Origin: Streptomyces hygroscopicus | GTDB lineage: Bacteria; Actinomycetota; Actinomycetes; Streptomycetales; Streptomycetaceae | Assembly: GCA_002021875.1 (NCBI GenBank) | Contig: CP018627.1 | Span: forward strand, 3,348,001-3,412,000 | Reading direction: 5' to 3' | Length of the DNA: 64,000 nucleotides | In this document: positions 25,245 through 39,057 of the stretch, piece after piece | Layout of the letters: every line of letters begins with the position of its first letter | Position numbering within the stretch: the first letter of the stretch is position 1 | Position numbers and translations under genes: made by a program | The notes under the pieces: generated by a model | What the model saw: the letters and a program-made list of their open reading frames with translations, nothing else | Database searches by the model: none | Told to the model about the DNA's origin: nothing

Positions 25245-26620
25245 TTGACGATCTCCTCGAGGGCGGCGGCGAGCCGGTCGATGTCGGCCTTGGAGTGGAC
25301 TTCGGTGACGCAGAAGGCGGCCTCGTGCTCGCCGGTGGGCACGGAGCCGTAGATGCCGCGCTCCTTGAGGTCGGCTCGGATCTCGGCGGCGGTCCTGCCG
25401 CCGGTGTAGCGCACGGTGAAGTCGGCGAAGTGCAGGGCATCGCCGTACGGGACCTCGATGCCGGGCACCTGGGCGAGGCACTGCCGGGCGTACGCGGTGT
25501 GGGCGAGGATCGTGTCGCCGATCTCGCGCATGCCCCGCGGTCCCATCAGGGCGAGATAGACACCGGCACCGATGCCGTGCAGCGCGGCCGCCGTGCCCAC
25601 CCACTCCTTGCCCTCCTCGCGCAGGGCGAAGGAGGTCCGCTCGTGTGCGACGTCGCCGAAGCCGTACTCGCCCTCGACCGAGGTGGGCGCGAGCCCGAAC
25701 AGGCGCGAGGGGTACTCGGCGACCAGCCGCTCCTCGTCGCGGGTGGCGATGAAGCCGGCGTTGCCGCCGCCGAAGCTCTGGTGGATGCCGAGCGGCTGGA
25801 TGTCGCCACAGGCGATGTCCGCGCCGTACGCGGAGGGGGGTGCGAGCACGCCGAGGGTGAGCGGATTGCAACCGACGACGTACAAGGCGCCCGCGCCGTG
25901 CGCGAGTTCCGCGAGCCGTGGCAGTGACGAGTCGACGATGCCGAGGGCCGACGGGGCGTCCGCGTAGACGGCCGCGGTGTCACCGGCGGCCAGCTCCTGG
26001 TGCAGTGCGTCGAGGTCGGCGCTGCCCGTCTCGGGGTCGACCGGGACCACGGTGACGTCATGGTCGGGACGGACGTAGTCCCGTATGCGTGACAGCTTGT
26101 CCGCGTCGATCGCGGTGGCGACGAGCACGCGGCGGCGCCCGGTGACGCGGCCCGCCATGCGCAGGGCGGTCCCGGCGGCCTGGAAGCCGTCGTACACCGG
26201 GACGTTGACGACCTCGACGTCGAGGAGCTCGGCCATCATCGACTGGTACTCCCACAGCGCCTGGAAGCGGCCGTGGTCCTCGTAAGGCTCGCCCGCGTAC
26301 GCCGTGAGGAACTCGCTGCGGTTGACCACCTCGTCCACGACCGCGGGCACATGGTGCTGGTAGCAGCCCGAGCCGAGGAAGCTGAGGACCTGCCGCGTTG
26401 AGGTGTTGCGGGCGAGCAGTTCCTCCATATGCCGGGTGAGTTCGGCTTCCGAACGCAGCGGCGCCGGCAGGTCGAGGGGGCGGTGCAGCCGGATCCCGGC
26501 CGGGATGTCGGCGTAGAAGTCCTCGATGCTCGCCGCACCGATCTCTTCGAGCATCGCCTGCCGCACTGACGGCACGGAGTTCGGGATGTAGGGGTGGACA
26601 AAGTTCTCGGACGACGTCAT
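25241..26620 (-). CDS. gcvPA: glycine dehydrogenase (decarboxylating) subunit 1
   Basis: A 459-residue N-terminal-half P-protein with FVHPYIPNSVPSVRQAMLEE at the start, SFLGSGCYQHHVP, and QPLGIHQSFGGGNAGFIATR, standard for the two-subunit enzyme. It is the first gene of the operon gcvPA-gcvPB-AcoX-SDR-GntR and diverges from the sugar ABC operon across a 145-bp intergenic region that contains an ATTCAG inverted repeat. It acts as the heterotetramer partner of gcvPB in the cytosol. Codon use resembles its neighbours, so recent transfer is not obvious. Confidence 0.93.
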   Translation of the reverse strand: MTSSENFVHPYIPNSVPSVRQAMLEEIGAASIEDFYADIPAGIRLHRPLDLPAPLRSEAELTRHMEELLARNTSTRQVLSFLGSGCYQHHVPAVVDEVVNRSEFLTAYAGEPYEDHGRFQALWEYQSMMAELLDVEVVNVPVYDGFQAAGTALRMAGRVTGRRRVLVATAIDADKLSRIRDYVRPDHDVTVVPVDPETGSADLDALHQELAAGDTAAVYADAPSALGIVDSSLPRLAELAHGAGALYVVGCNPLTLGVLAPPSAYGADIACGDIQPLGIHQSFGGGNAGFIATRDEERLVAEYPSRLFGLAPTSVEGEYGFGDVAHERTSFALREEGKEWVGTAAALHGIGAGVYLALMGPRGMREIGDTILAHTAYARQCLAQVPGIEVPYGDALHFADFTVRYTGGRTAAEIRADLKERGIYGSVPTGEHEAAFCVTEVHSKADIDRLAAALEEIVK

Positions 26621-26715
26621 GCCGTGCCTTTCGCGTAGGCAAGCAGCTTGGCCCGGCCGGGGGCGGCCGGCCTCAAAAGTCTTTGCTTGTACACCTCTTG
26701 ACGGCGGACTCCGTC

Positions 26716-26731
26716 ATTCAGTGTTCTGAAT
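26716..26731. promoter_or_regulatory. inverted repeat ATTCAG-N4-CTGAAT
   Basis: A perfect 6-bp dyad with a TGTT spacer lies in the divergent promoter region between gcvPA and the sugar-binding lipoprotein gene. A third ATTCAG follows at 26744-26749. This 40-bp stretch is markedly AT-rich for the genome. A plausible operator shared by the two operons. Confidence 0.5.
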
Positions 26732-26765
26732 ACAGCATTATGCATTCAGGCACCAGGAGGCAAGA

Positions 26766-28106
26766 GTGTCAACGAGACCCACCCGGCGGGCCGTTCTGGC
26801 CACGGGCCTCGCGGCCACGGCGTCATCCCTGCTCAGCGGCTGTGCCATGGGTGGCGTGGGCGGCGGCGGACGGGCTCCCGAGATCGACGGGAAAGCGGAC
26901 GACAAGGGCGGAAAGGTCAGCGGCAGGATCACCGTCTGGTCGTGGGACGTGGCCGCCAAGGCCATGAAGCGCCTCGCCGGCGACTTCGAGAAGCGCCACC
27001 CCGGCACCACCGTCGACGTCGTCGACATCGGCTACGACAACGCCTACGACAAGATCACCATCGGGCTGCGCGGGGGCACGGGCCTCGCGGACGTCCTCAC
27101 CGTCGAGGGTGACCACATGCCGCGTTACATAGGCAACTTCCCGGGCGGCTTCTACGATCTGATGAGCCTCGGCGGTCGCTACGGCGGCGACTTCGAGCGC
27201 GCGGCATGGCACACGGTCACCGGCCCCGGCGGCAAGCTGTACGCCCTGCCCTGGGACATCGGCCCATGCGCTCTCTACTACCGCACCGACCACTTCCGCG
27301 CCGCGGGTGTCGACCCCCGCTCCCTGCTCACCTGGGACGACTACGTCAAGGCCGGTATCCGCATCAAGAAGGCGACCGGCCACAAGCTGATCATCCAGGA
27401 CCCCACGGACCCCGGGATCCTCCCGATGCTGCTGCAACAGCAGGGCCAGTACTACTTCGAGGGCGGCCGCGTCGCCGTCGACACCCCGGCCGCTGTCAAG
27501 GCCCTGACCTTGATGAAGACCCTCAGCGACGAGGGCCTGGTGGCCTACGAGAAGGGCTGGGACGGACTGGTCACCGGCACCAAGGAGGGCAAGGCCGCAA
27601 CGACGCCCACCGCCGCCTGGTGGACGGGCACCCTCACCTCCGAAATGCCCGAACTGAAGGGCAGGTTCGAGGTGGTGCCGCTGCCCGGCTTCACCGCCGA
27701 CGGCATCCGCACCTCCAACATCGGCGGATCCACCCTCGCTGTGCCCGCGCAGAGCAAGAATCCGCGGCTGGCCTGGGCCTTCATCGAGTTCCTGCTCACC
27801 GGCAAGAACAACCAGGTCTCCATGCTCGGGCGCGAAGGTCTCTTCCCCGCCTATCTGCCCGCGCTCGACGACCCCTATCTGAGCGAACGGCAGGACTACT
27901 TCGGCGGGCAGCGCACCCTCGACGTCTTCGCCCGCCTCGCCCGCAATATCCCTCCGGTCGAGTACGACAAGGACGACGCCAAGGCCACGGACATCATGAT
28001 CTCCGCTGTCACCGGCGTGATGCTGCACGGCCGCGACCCGCGCCGCGCCCTGGGCTCGGCCGCCGGGCAACTCGCCAGGGCCACCGGCCGCAAGAGGGTG
28101 GCGTAG
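26766..28106 (+). CDS. sugar ABC transporter substrate-binding lipoprotein
   Basis: A 446-residue family-1 extracellular binding protein. The GTG start follows AGGAGG by 5 nt. The N-terminus has twin arginines (TRPTRRAVLATG) and a lipobox LLSGC, so it is likely a Tat-exported lipoprotein. The body shows ITVWSWD, VEGDHMPRYIGNFPGGFYDL and PWDIGPCALYYR, typical of CUT1 sugar-binding proteins. It starts the operon with two permeases, GH42 and GH63 enzymes. No ATPase gene is present, so a shared MsiK-type ATPase is expected. Ligand likely a galactosyl- or glucosyl-oligosaccharide. Confidence 0.94.
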   Translation: MSTRPTRRAVLATGLAATASSLLSGCAMGGVGGGGRAPEIDGKADDKGGKVSGRITVWSWDVAAKAMKRLAGDFEKRHPGTTVDVVDIGYDNAYDKITIGLRGGTGLADVLTVEGDHMPRYIGNFPGGFYDLMSLGGRYGGDFERAAWHTVTGPGGKLYALPWDIGPCALYYRTDHFRAAGVDPRSLLTWDDYVKAGIRIKKATGHKLIIQDPTDPGILPMLLQQQGQYYFEGGRVAVDTPAAVKALTLMKTLSDEGLVAYEKGWDGLVTGTKEGKAATTPTAAWWTGTLTSEMPELKGRFEVVPLPGFTADGIRTSNIGGSTLAVPAQSKNPRLAWAFIEFLLTGKNNQVSMLGREGLFPAYLPALDDPYLSERQDYFGGQRTLDVFARLARNIPPVEYDKDDAKATDIMISAVTGVMLHGRDPRRALGSAAGQLARATGRKRVA

Positions 28107-28110
28107 CGCG

Positions 28111-29052
28111 ATGGCCGCCCCCACCGCCCCCACCGCCCTCGACCGGGGCCCCGCCCCGGTGCGCAAGCCCTCCGCGGCACGCGGCAGACGACGGCGCCCT
28201 CGCCTGGCTGCCTGGATCTTCGCGGGCCCCGCGGCCGCCCTCTTCGCGCTCTTCTTCGCCTATCCGCTGGGTGCCAGCCTGCTCCAGAGCTTCACCTCCG
28301 AGGACGCGGGCACCACCCGCTGGGTCGGGCTCGACCAGTACCAGCGGATGTTCGACGACCCGGCGTTCCTGGAGTCGCTGTTCAACACCGGCGTCATCCT
28401 CGCCGTACAGGTCCCGGTGATGATCGGCCTCGGACTGGCCCTCGCCGTCCTGCTCAACCAGTCATGGCTCCGCTTCCGCGGCACCTGGCGCGCGGTCTAC
28501 TTCCTGCCCGCCGTCACCACCCTCGTCGCGTACGCCGTCGTCTTCCAGGTCCTGCTCAAGACGGACGGCGGCCTCGTGAACCAGATCCTCGGCGCGATCG
28601 GCGTCGGCCCGGTCGACTGGCTCAACAGCCCCACCTGGGCCCGCGTTTCGCTCATCGTGTCCCTCACCTGGCGCTGGACCGGATACAACGCCGTCATCCT
28701 GCTCGCCGGACTGCAGGCGATCGGCAAGGAACAGTACGAGGCCGCCTCGATCGACGGCGCCGGGACCCTGACCACCTACACTCGCGTGATCCTGCCGCAG
28801 CTGCGGCCCGTGGTCCTCTTCTGCGTCATCACCTCCACCATCGGCACCCTCCAGCTCTTCGACGAGAACTACGTCCTCACCCGCGGCGGCCCCGACGACG
28901 CGACCCTCACCCCCGTCGTCTACCTCTACAAAGTCGGCTTCCAGCAGCTCGACTTCGGCTACGCCGCCGCGATCGCCTGGGTCGTCGTCGCGCTCATCGC
29001 CGCGATCTCCGCCCTCCAGTACCTCGCGTTCGGAAGGGAGCGCCGCCGGTGA
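28111..29052 (+). CDS. sugar ABC transporter permease (MalF type)
   Basis: A 313-residue inner-membrane permease of the CUT1 class with six predicted helices, starting after a basic Pro/Ala-rich tail with AWIFAGPAAALFALFFAYPL. The EAA loop that contacts the ATPase reads EQYEAASIDGAGTLTTYTRV. It follows the lipoprotein by 4 bp and its stop overlaps the next permease start. It forms the transmembrane pore with the second permease. Confidence 0.94.
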   Translation: MAAPTAPTALDRGPAPVRKPSAARGRRRRPRLAAWIFAGPAAALFALFFAYPLGASLLQSFTSEDAGTTRWVGLDQYQRMFDDPAFLESLFNTGVILAVQVPVMIGLGLALAVLLNQSWLRFRGTWRAVYFLPAVTTLVAYAVVFQVLLKTDGGLVNQILGAIGVGPVDWLNSPTWARVSLIVSLTWRWTGYNAVILLAGLQAIGKEQYEAASIDGAGTLTTYTRVILPQLRPVVLFCVITSTIGTLQLFDENYVLTRGGPDDATLTPVVYLYKVGFQQLDFGYAAAIAWVVVALIAAISALQYLAFGRERRR

Positions 29053-29902
29053 CCCCCCTCTCCCCGGCCCCGGCACGGGTCCACCCGGCCCGCCGCGCCG
29101 GCCGCTGTCTCGTACGGCTGCTGCTCGCCCTCGGGGCCGTGGTCAGCCTGGTGCCGTTCTTGTGGATGGCGATCGCCGCCACGCACTCCACACCGGAACT
29201 GTTCCGCTCGCCGCCGCCGTTCCTGCCCGGCGGGCGGCTGCTCGACAATCTCGTGCGCCTCCAGGACACCATCGGATTCGGCCGCGTCCTCCTCAACAGC
29301 GTCGGGATCGCCGTCGTGCACACGGCGCTCAGCTCGCTGATCTCCGCGATGTGCGGCTACGGGCTCGCCAAGTACCGCTTCCGCGGCCGCGGTCTGCTGC
29401 TCGGCGCGGTGCTCACGACGATGATGATCCCATTCCAGGTGCTCCTGGTGCCGCTGTTCCAGATGATGGCGAGCGTCGGCTGGATCGACTCCTACCAGGC
29501 CGTGATCCTGCCGTTCCTCGCGAACTCCTTCGGCATCCTGCTGATGCGACAGGGCTTCGTCGACTTCCCCGACGAACTCCTCGAATCGGCCCGCGTCGAC
29601 GGCTCCGGGGAACTGCGCACCTTCTACCAGGTCGTGCTTCCCTGCGTGCGCCCCCAACTGGGGGCCCTGGTGATCTTCACCTTCATGACCCAGTGGAACA
29701 GCTTCATCTGGCCTCTGCTCATGCTCAACACCGAGGACAAATACACCGTGCCCGTCGCACTCAACACCCTCACCGGTCTCTCCCGGGTCGACTACTCGGG
29801 ACTGATGCTCGGCTCGCTACTCGCGACTCTGCCACTCATGGCGCTCTTCCTGCTCTTCCAGCGGCAGTTCGTGGCCGGACTGCTCGGCGGGGCGGTGAAG
29901 GG

Positions 29903-29906
<4 letters not shown>
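29049..29906 (+). CDS. sugar ABC transporter permease (MalG type)
   Basis: A 285-residue permease. The GTG at 29049 overlaps the previous stop (GTGA). Helices begin at LLLALGAVVSLVPFLWMAIA. The EAA loop is ELLESARVDGSGELRTFYQV. The ending RQFVAGLLGGAVKG is the standard MalG C-terminus. It pairs with the upstream permease; the ATPase is presumably encoded elsewhere. Confidence 0.94.
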
Positions 29907-34173
<4,267 letters not shown>

Positions 34174-34217
34174 CCCGCTGCCAACGCGGTTTTCGCCGTC
34201 AGCGGGGTGCCGCTCGG

Positions 34218-34251
34218 CTCAGGGGCGCGCTGTTCCTCGCGCGCCCCTGAG
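34218..34251 (+). terminator. hairpin terminator after sugar operon
   Basis: CTCAGGGGCGCGC and GCGCGCCCCTGAG form a perfect 13-bp stem with an 8-nt loop, 45 bp after the GH63 stop. The following stretch to 34539 shows no gene I can support. Confidence 0.88.
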
Positions 34252-34539
34252 CACGGGTTGTCCCGCACCGTCGGCGACTCCATCGCCGACGGCCGCAACT
34301 CGTTCGGCGGCGGCCCGGCGGCGTCCACGTCCGCGGCCTTTCCCAGTGCGACGAGGCCGGTCACCCATCGCGCCGTACGGGCCGTGCGCGACGCCCCGCA
34401 TCAGGAGATCGCCGACCGCGCCGCGGAACTGCTTCCCGAGTAGCCCAGCCACCCAGACCTCGTCGACGCACCTTCGCCGGACAAGATCCCCAGCACAAAG
34501 AAACTCCCAGTCCGGACGAGTCCGTGCTGGTGCTGTCCG

Positions 34540-35455
34540 TTATCGGAGGTTGTGGGTGTTCAGGCGGTGGATGAGGCCGGGGCGGCGCTGGTACGTCTCA
34601 CGCAGGTGCGTGATGCGCTGCCGGAAGTCCGCTCCACCGCCCACGTGGTCGCAGGCGTCGCGCAGGTCTCGCAGGAGAGCGACGGCCCGGTCGTAGGCGT
34701 TGGTCTGTTTGGTGGCGATGTGCGCCTCGACCTGTCGCCACACGGACTCCGCGTCGTGGGCCAGGGCCGTCAGGTGCTGGGCGCGGACTTCGGCCTTTCG
34801 GCGTTGTTCGCGCCGACGGCGTTCTGTGCGGCGGGTGTGGGCGGCGTCGAGCAGGTGGGCGGCGGTTCGGCTGCCCGGATTGGTGGCCGGGGCGGTGGTG
34901 CCGCGCAGGCGGTGCAGCAGTTCGGTGTGCGACTGGAGTTCGGGCCCAAGGGCCAGCCGGAGCAGGAACCCGTCCTTTTCCTCTGCCGACAGGGCGGCGA
35001 TCAGGCGTTGGAGTTCTTTCTTCGTGGGCTTGGCCGTGGGTTCGGCGGCGGCGGAGCTGGGCTGTGCGGCGATGGAGAGCAGGTCGGCATCGACCCGCAG
35101 GTAGTCCGCCAGCGCGCGCTGCGGGGCGGTGAGATCGGCGAGACCGGCCGGGACGGGAGGTTCGGTGGCGGTCCGGTACTCCTCTTCATCGTCGTCCTGC
35201 AATTCCCACGCGGCGAGGGCGGACAGCCAGGCGAGATACAGGGACCGCAGGTCGCCCGCGGCGAGTTCGTCGCGTACGCCGATGAGCGCGGTCAGGGAGT
35301 CGTCGGCGCCCTCCGCCCAGTCGCCGCCTTCATCCTCGCTGGTCAGGTCAAGGACGATATGCGTGCGAGTGTTCCGGGCCTCGACGTGGCCGTCGAGACA
35401 GTACGGCTGGACGGTGCGCAGCGGCAGGCGCTGCTTGGGCAGTCGCAGCGGGGTC
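34540..35455 (-). pseudogene. SWIM-zinc-finger-associated protein, N-terminally truncated
   Basis: The minus strand has one open frame containing LRLPKQRLPLRTVQPYCLDG, HIVLDLTSEDEGGDW, then DLRSLYLAWLSALAAWELQ and EPPVPAGLADLTAPQRALAD, with a basic coiled segment near the end. This matches a Streptomyces family encoded beside SWIM-finger and DEAD-helicase genes. The intact family starts about 90 residues earlier with a conserved EYQYYEF region that is missing here. An internal ATG at 35202 could still yield a 220-aa fragment. Confidence 0.6.
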
Positions 35456-35769
35456 GTACTCCTGGGCCAGCACGCCCAGCAGTCCCGCGGCGGGTGCGTG
35501 GGTGAGCTCGCCCACCAGCGGTGCGCTACGGCCCTGGGCGATCGGCCGCTGCCGTACGCAGCGGGTGCCCAGATCGGTGAGGCGGATCAACTCCACGGGA
35601 GCCGAGGCCAGTTCCGCGCGCAGCTCCCTCGCGCGGGCTGCGGCCTCCGGGTCCGGGGCGGACGGGACAGAGCCCAGCAACTGGGCGAGTTCGGCAGGCA
35701 TCCCCGTGGGCGGTTGCGGGCCGGCCAGGGGCTCATCGAGCGCGGCTTCCAGGAAGACGGGGTCGGCCA
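35455..35769 (-). pseudogene. hypothetical protein fragment
   Basis: From an ATG at 35769 the minus strand reads MADPVFLEAALDEPLAG, then LIRLTDLGTRCVRQRPIAQG and APLVGELTHAPAAGLLGVLA. It shifts frame and merges into the SWIM-associated fragment near 35455. The winged-helix-like LTxLGxxCVRxxL pattern is known from actinobacterial hypothetical proteins, but I cannot name the family. It overlaps, antisense, the start of the GNAT fragment. Confidence 0.4.
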
Positions 35770-35796
35770 TGCCCTCCTCGTGCCCCGTCAGGAGGT

Positions 35797-36045
35797 CCGC
35801 TTGGCGCACCTGTGCGTCGCTCCGGGGTGGAACGGCCATGAGGTGGCCCAGCGGCTCGTCGAAGAGATCACGCGTCGGCACCCCGACCGGCGGGGCATCA
35901 AGCTCAACTGCCGTCGCGATTACGGTCTCAACGGCAGCTGGGAGAAGCTCGGGTTCGTCCCGCTGAGGGACCGGCCGGGTCGGGGCTCGGATCGCGCCGT
36001 GCTCACAACATGGTGGAAGGATCACGGGCTTCCGGATCTTTCCCA
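35797..36045 (+). pseudogene. GNAT-domain fragment
   Basis: VRLAHLCVAPGWNGHEVAQ, then GIKLNCRRDYGLNGSWEKLG and TTWWKDHGLPDL are the acetyl-CoA-binding half of a GNAT protein whose relatives carry a second C-terminal domain (the IKLxCRxDY...LGF...WWxDHGxPDL pattern). The N-terminal half is missing and the C-terminal part dissolves after DLS. No start codon or ribosome-binding site is seen. Confidence 0.6.
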
Positions 36046-36216
36046 CCAGACGGCCGTCACCCTCGCATCCCCGCTGACGTGGATGACATTCGACGACAAC
36101 ATCGGGGCCGGTGTGCCGATCGGACCGGGAGTGTGGCCGGTCGGCCGACGCGATGTCGCCAGGAGTGCGCCTAGCGTCGCACTGACCAGGCCACCACGCT
36201 GTGAGGGGAACGTTCG

Positions 36217-37464
36217 ATGGATCAGCGAGCAACGACCGGAGTACACGCCGACGGCACGGCCGTGATCGGAGCGACCACGGAGTTCGAGCCGGACGTCATG
36301 GACCTGCTCGTGGAGACACTGCGCCGTGCGGTCAGGCGGGAGCTGCCGGTCGTGGGGACGGACACCCTGCTCGGGGAGCTGGTGTTGGGGGACACGGACG
36401 CCGGTGCGGCGATCGCCCCGGGGATGCGGAAAGCCGGTTCCCTCAGCGGCTCGATCGCCGGCAGAGCGGGCCTGGGCTGGGCGAGCGACGACGAGGTGCG
36501 CGGTGCGCCCGGCGCGGTCGGCGCCGCTGAGGAAGCCAACCAGGAGGCTGACGAGGGGGAGGTCGACGCCGCATGGCGTGAGGCACGGTGGCGCTTCGGC
36601 CTCGGAACGCGCGGATCGGCCCGGGAGAGTGGTCAGGCGCTGCCCGGGATGACCGGGGCGCTGCGCGCGTGCCTGCTGCGCGCGTTCCGTTCGGCCCGCG
36701 CCGAGGGGACGATCTCGGTGCGCTGCCGCCATGTGGCCCGTGCCCTGCTGGAACTGCCGGACAGCAGGGCACGGGAAGCCCTGCTGCTGCAGAGGCTGGA
36801 CTCGGCGGCCGCGGGGGCCGCCCTCGACCGCTTGGACGCGAGCGCCGCGGCGGAGACGGAGGGACCAGAATCCCACGGCGTCACCCTGCTCCGCCGGGCC
36901 GGAACGCTGGGGAAGAGCGGCAACCCCCTGACGCGCGCCCTGACTTCGTGGACCTCCGGAAGTTCCGTGAACGGCTCACCGGTACTGTTCGCGGTGTCCG
37001 TGGAGGCCACGCGGCAGGCGGCACGATGCGGGCGCGCCGCGGCGGAGCCGGTGGATCTTCTGCTGGGGATCCTGGCCCTGGACCGGGGACTGTCCGTTGC
37101 CGGGCGCTCGCTTCCCGCGAGTCTGGCCGAGGCCAACGCCGCTCCGGCCTTGCTGCGCCGACATGGCGTACGGCAGGTTTCCCTGGTCTCCGCGGCGTCG
37201 GTGAGCCCGGTCGCCGCGCTTCCCGACGATGGCATGGTGCGGCCGTCTGCCGCCTCCGACCGGGCCATGGCGGTGGCGCGGCTGTCCGCCGCCGAGCACG
37301 GTTCGCCCACGACCGGTACGGTCCATCTGTTGTCCGCGCTGCTCGACGAGTCGCGGACGGATGCGGATGCCGAGTCCGGTGCCGCGACCGTACGGCTGCT
37401 GGCTGCCGACCGGGTAGATGTGGCCGCGTTGCGGGCGGAGCTGGGCCTCCGGCTGGGCACATGA
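36217..37464 (+). CDS. Clp-N-repeat-like protein without ATPase domain
   Basis: A 415-residue soluble protein with several segments resembling Clp N-terminal (double-Clp) repeats: VRCRHVARALLELPDSRAR, AAAEPVDLLLGILALDRGLS and TGTVHLLSALLDES, each an H/D-L-L-x-A/G-L-L-type helix pair. There is no Walker motif, so it is not a Clp ATPase; it may be an adaptor or peptide-binding protein. Its stop overlaps the ATG of the histidine kinase gene (ATGA), which suggests that it works with or tunes this two-component system. Family assignment is tentative. Confidence 0.65.
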   Translation: MDQRATTGVHADGTAVIGATTEFEPDVMDLLVETLRRAVRRELPVVGTDTLLGELVLGDTDAGAAIAPGMRKAGSLSGSIAGRAGLGWASDDEVRGAPGAVGAAEEANQEADEGEVDAAWREARWRFGLGTRGSARESGQALPGMTGALRACLLRAFRSARAEGTISVRCRHVARALLELPDSRAREALLLQRLDSAAAGAALDRLDASAAAETEGPESHGVTLLRRAGTLGKSGNPLTRALTSWTSGSSVNGSPVLFAVSVEATRQAARCGRAAAEPVDLLLGILALDRGLSVAGRSLPASLAEANAAPALLRRHGVRQVSLVSAASVSPVAALPDDGMVRPSAASDRAMAVARLSAAEHGSPTTGTVHLLSALLDESRTDADAESGAATVRLLAADRVDVAALRAELGLRLGT

Positions 37465-39053
37465 CACCCGGGGCGCGCGGTGCGGGACCGGCGGCGCGGC
37501 TACCGTTCCTCCGGGTAGATCCACAGTGGCGGGCAGGGGTGTTCATGAGGCAGGTGTCCGACGGCACACAGCGGTCGCGCCTGTCCGTACGGCTGACCGG
37601 TGTGCCACGGTGGGTGCGCCGTGAGGTGGCCGAGAGCTGGTGCGCGGTACGTGCCGCTGAGCGGCGTACGGTCGTCGTCGAGACCCTGGTCTGTGCTCTG
37701 GCGGCGGCCTTCGGCCTGGTGCCGCTGCTGCTGGCGCCTCCGGAACGGCCGGTGTGGGCGGTTCTGGAGGCGTTGTGGGCGGCGTTGCTCGTCCCCGCTC
37801 GGCGCGTTCGGCCGGTCGCCGCGGTCCTGGGGACCTCTCTGCTGGTCGTGGGTGACAACGTGTGGACGCTGGCGGTGGCGCCGCTGGTCGTGCTGTCCGC
37901 CACCCGTCGTATCGCACCGCCGCGGCGGGCGTGGCGGGTCGTCGGGGTGACCTGCGCCGCCGTTGGTGTCCTGGCCGTTGCCCGTGCCCTGGTCCGGCCC
38001 GAAGGGCTGCCGTCGGAACTGGCCGGGAACGCGGTCTCGGCGGTGCTGCTTGTTCTGCTTCCCGCCCTGGCCGGGACCGTGCTGGGGCGGCGACGGCCTC
38101 TGGTGAGTCTGCTACGGGAACGCAACACCTATCTGGAACAGGCCCGCACGCTGACCGCCGTGGCGGCCCGGATGGAAGAACGGACCCGGATCGCGGGAGA
38201 GATGCACGATCTCCTGGGCCACCGGCTGAGCCTGATCTCGGTGCACGCCGGGGCGCTCGAACTCGCTGCCGCGCGGCAGGCACCCGCCCTCGCCGGCCAG
38301 GCCGAGCTGCTGCGCACGACCGCCGGTACGGCCATGGAGGAACTGCGCGAAGTCCTCGGTGTACTGCGGCACGAGGACCTGACGGATCCGATGGACAGGG
38401 CCGGGGACGAGCGGGGAACGCGTGAGGACATCACCGCTCTGGTGAAGGAATCCCGGCAGACGGGCAGCACCGTCGAGCTGGACTGGTCCGTGCCCGACAC
38501 GGCCGAGGTGGGGCTCCGTACACGTCAGGCGATCCACCGGGTGGTCCGCGAAGGGCTGACGAACGTGCTGAAACACGCATCCGGCGCGCCCACCAGGGTG
38601 GCGGTCAGGGGCACGGACGGCGGTATCGAGGTGTCCGTGACCAACGAGGCACCGCGCGCGGGGACCCGATCCCGCGGGGGAAACCGCAGCGGGCTGGCCG
38701 GCTGCCAGGAGCGGATCGTGTTGCTCGGCGGCATGTTCGAGGCGGGCGCCGCGGCGAACGGCGGTTTCCGCGTGGCGGCTTGGTTTCCCGCCCACGGGAA
38801 GCACGGGAACTACGCCGGTCATGGGAACGGGCCCCCGGAATCCACCGCGCTCCCGGGCGGCTTCGCCGACACCCTTCCGGCTACGGCCCGCCTTCAGCCC
38901 GGCGGCATCGGACAGCGGGGGGCGCGTCCTCCGCTGCCGGACGAGATCCTGACCTGGCCGCGCGTGCTGGGATCGGGCTGTCTGGCGCTGCTCGTGGTCC
39001 TGCCGACGACCGTCTTCCTCAGCGTGCTGCTGGCCCACGCGGCCCTAAGATGA
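37461..39053 (+). CDS. NarL-type sensor histidine kinase
   Basis: A 530-residue sensor. About six hydrophobic segments lie between residues 60 and 215, followed by the HisKA_3 dimerisation helix RTRIAGEMHDLLGHRLSLIS with the phosphoacceptor His. The ATP-binding N-box is REGLTNVLKHASGAP and the G-box region is GGNRSGLAGCQERI. Unusually, one more hydrophobic helix (LGSGCLALLVVLPTTVFL) closes the C-terminus. I list the ATG at 37461, which overlaps the Clp-N-like gene stop; an ATG at 37545 behind CAGGGGTG is a good alternative. It pairs with the response regulator 4 bp downstream. Signal unknown. Confidence 0.9.
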   Translation: MTPGARGAGPAARLPFLRVDPQWRAGVFMRQVSDGTQRSRLSVRLTGVPRWVRREVAESWCAVRAAERRTVVVETLVCALAAAFGLVPLLLAPPERPVWAVLEALWAALLVPARRVRPVAAVLGTSLLVVGDNVWTLAVAPLVVLSATRRIAPPRRAWRVVGVTCAAVGVLAVARALVRPEGLPSELAGNAVSAVLLVLLPALAGTVLGRRRPLVSLLRERNTYLEQARTLTAVAARMEERTRIAGEMHDLLGHRLSLISVHAGALELAAARQAPALAGQAELLRTTAGTAMEELREVLGVLRHEDLTDPMDRAGDERGTREDITALVKESRQTGSTVELDWSVPDTAEVGLRTRQAIHRVVREGLTNVLKHASGAPTRVAVRGTDGGIEVSVTNEAPRAGTRSRGGNRSGLAGCQERIVLLGGMFEAGAAANGGFRVAAWFPAHGKHGNYAGHGNGPPESTALPGGFADTLPATARLQPGGIGQRGARPPLPDEILTWPRVLGSGCLALLVVLPTTVFLSVLLAHAALR

Positions 39054-39057
39054 GGTG

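Noticed and set aside
26698..26730. sigma-70-like promoter with TTGACG as -35
   Set aside because: No acceptable -10 hexamer at 16-19 bp; too weak to annotate.
34252..34443. plus-strand frame ending PHQEIADRAAELLPE
   Set aside because: Begins inside the terminator hairpin and shows no family resemblance; treated as non-coding.
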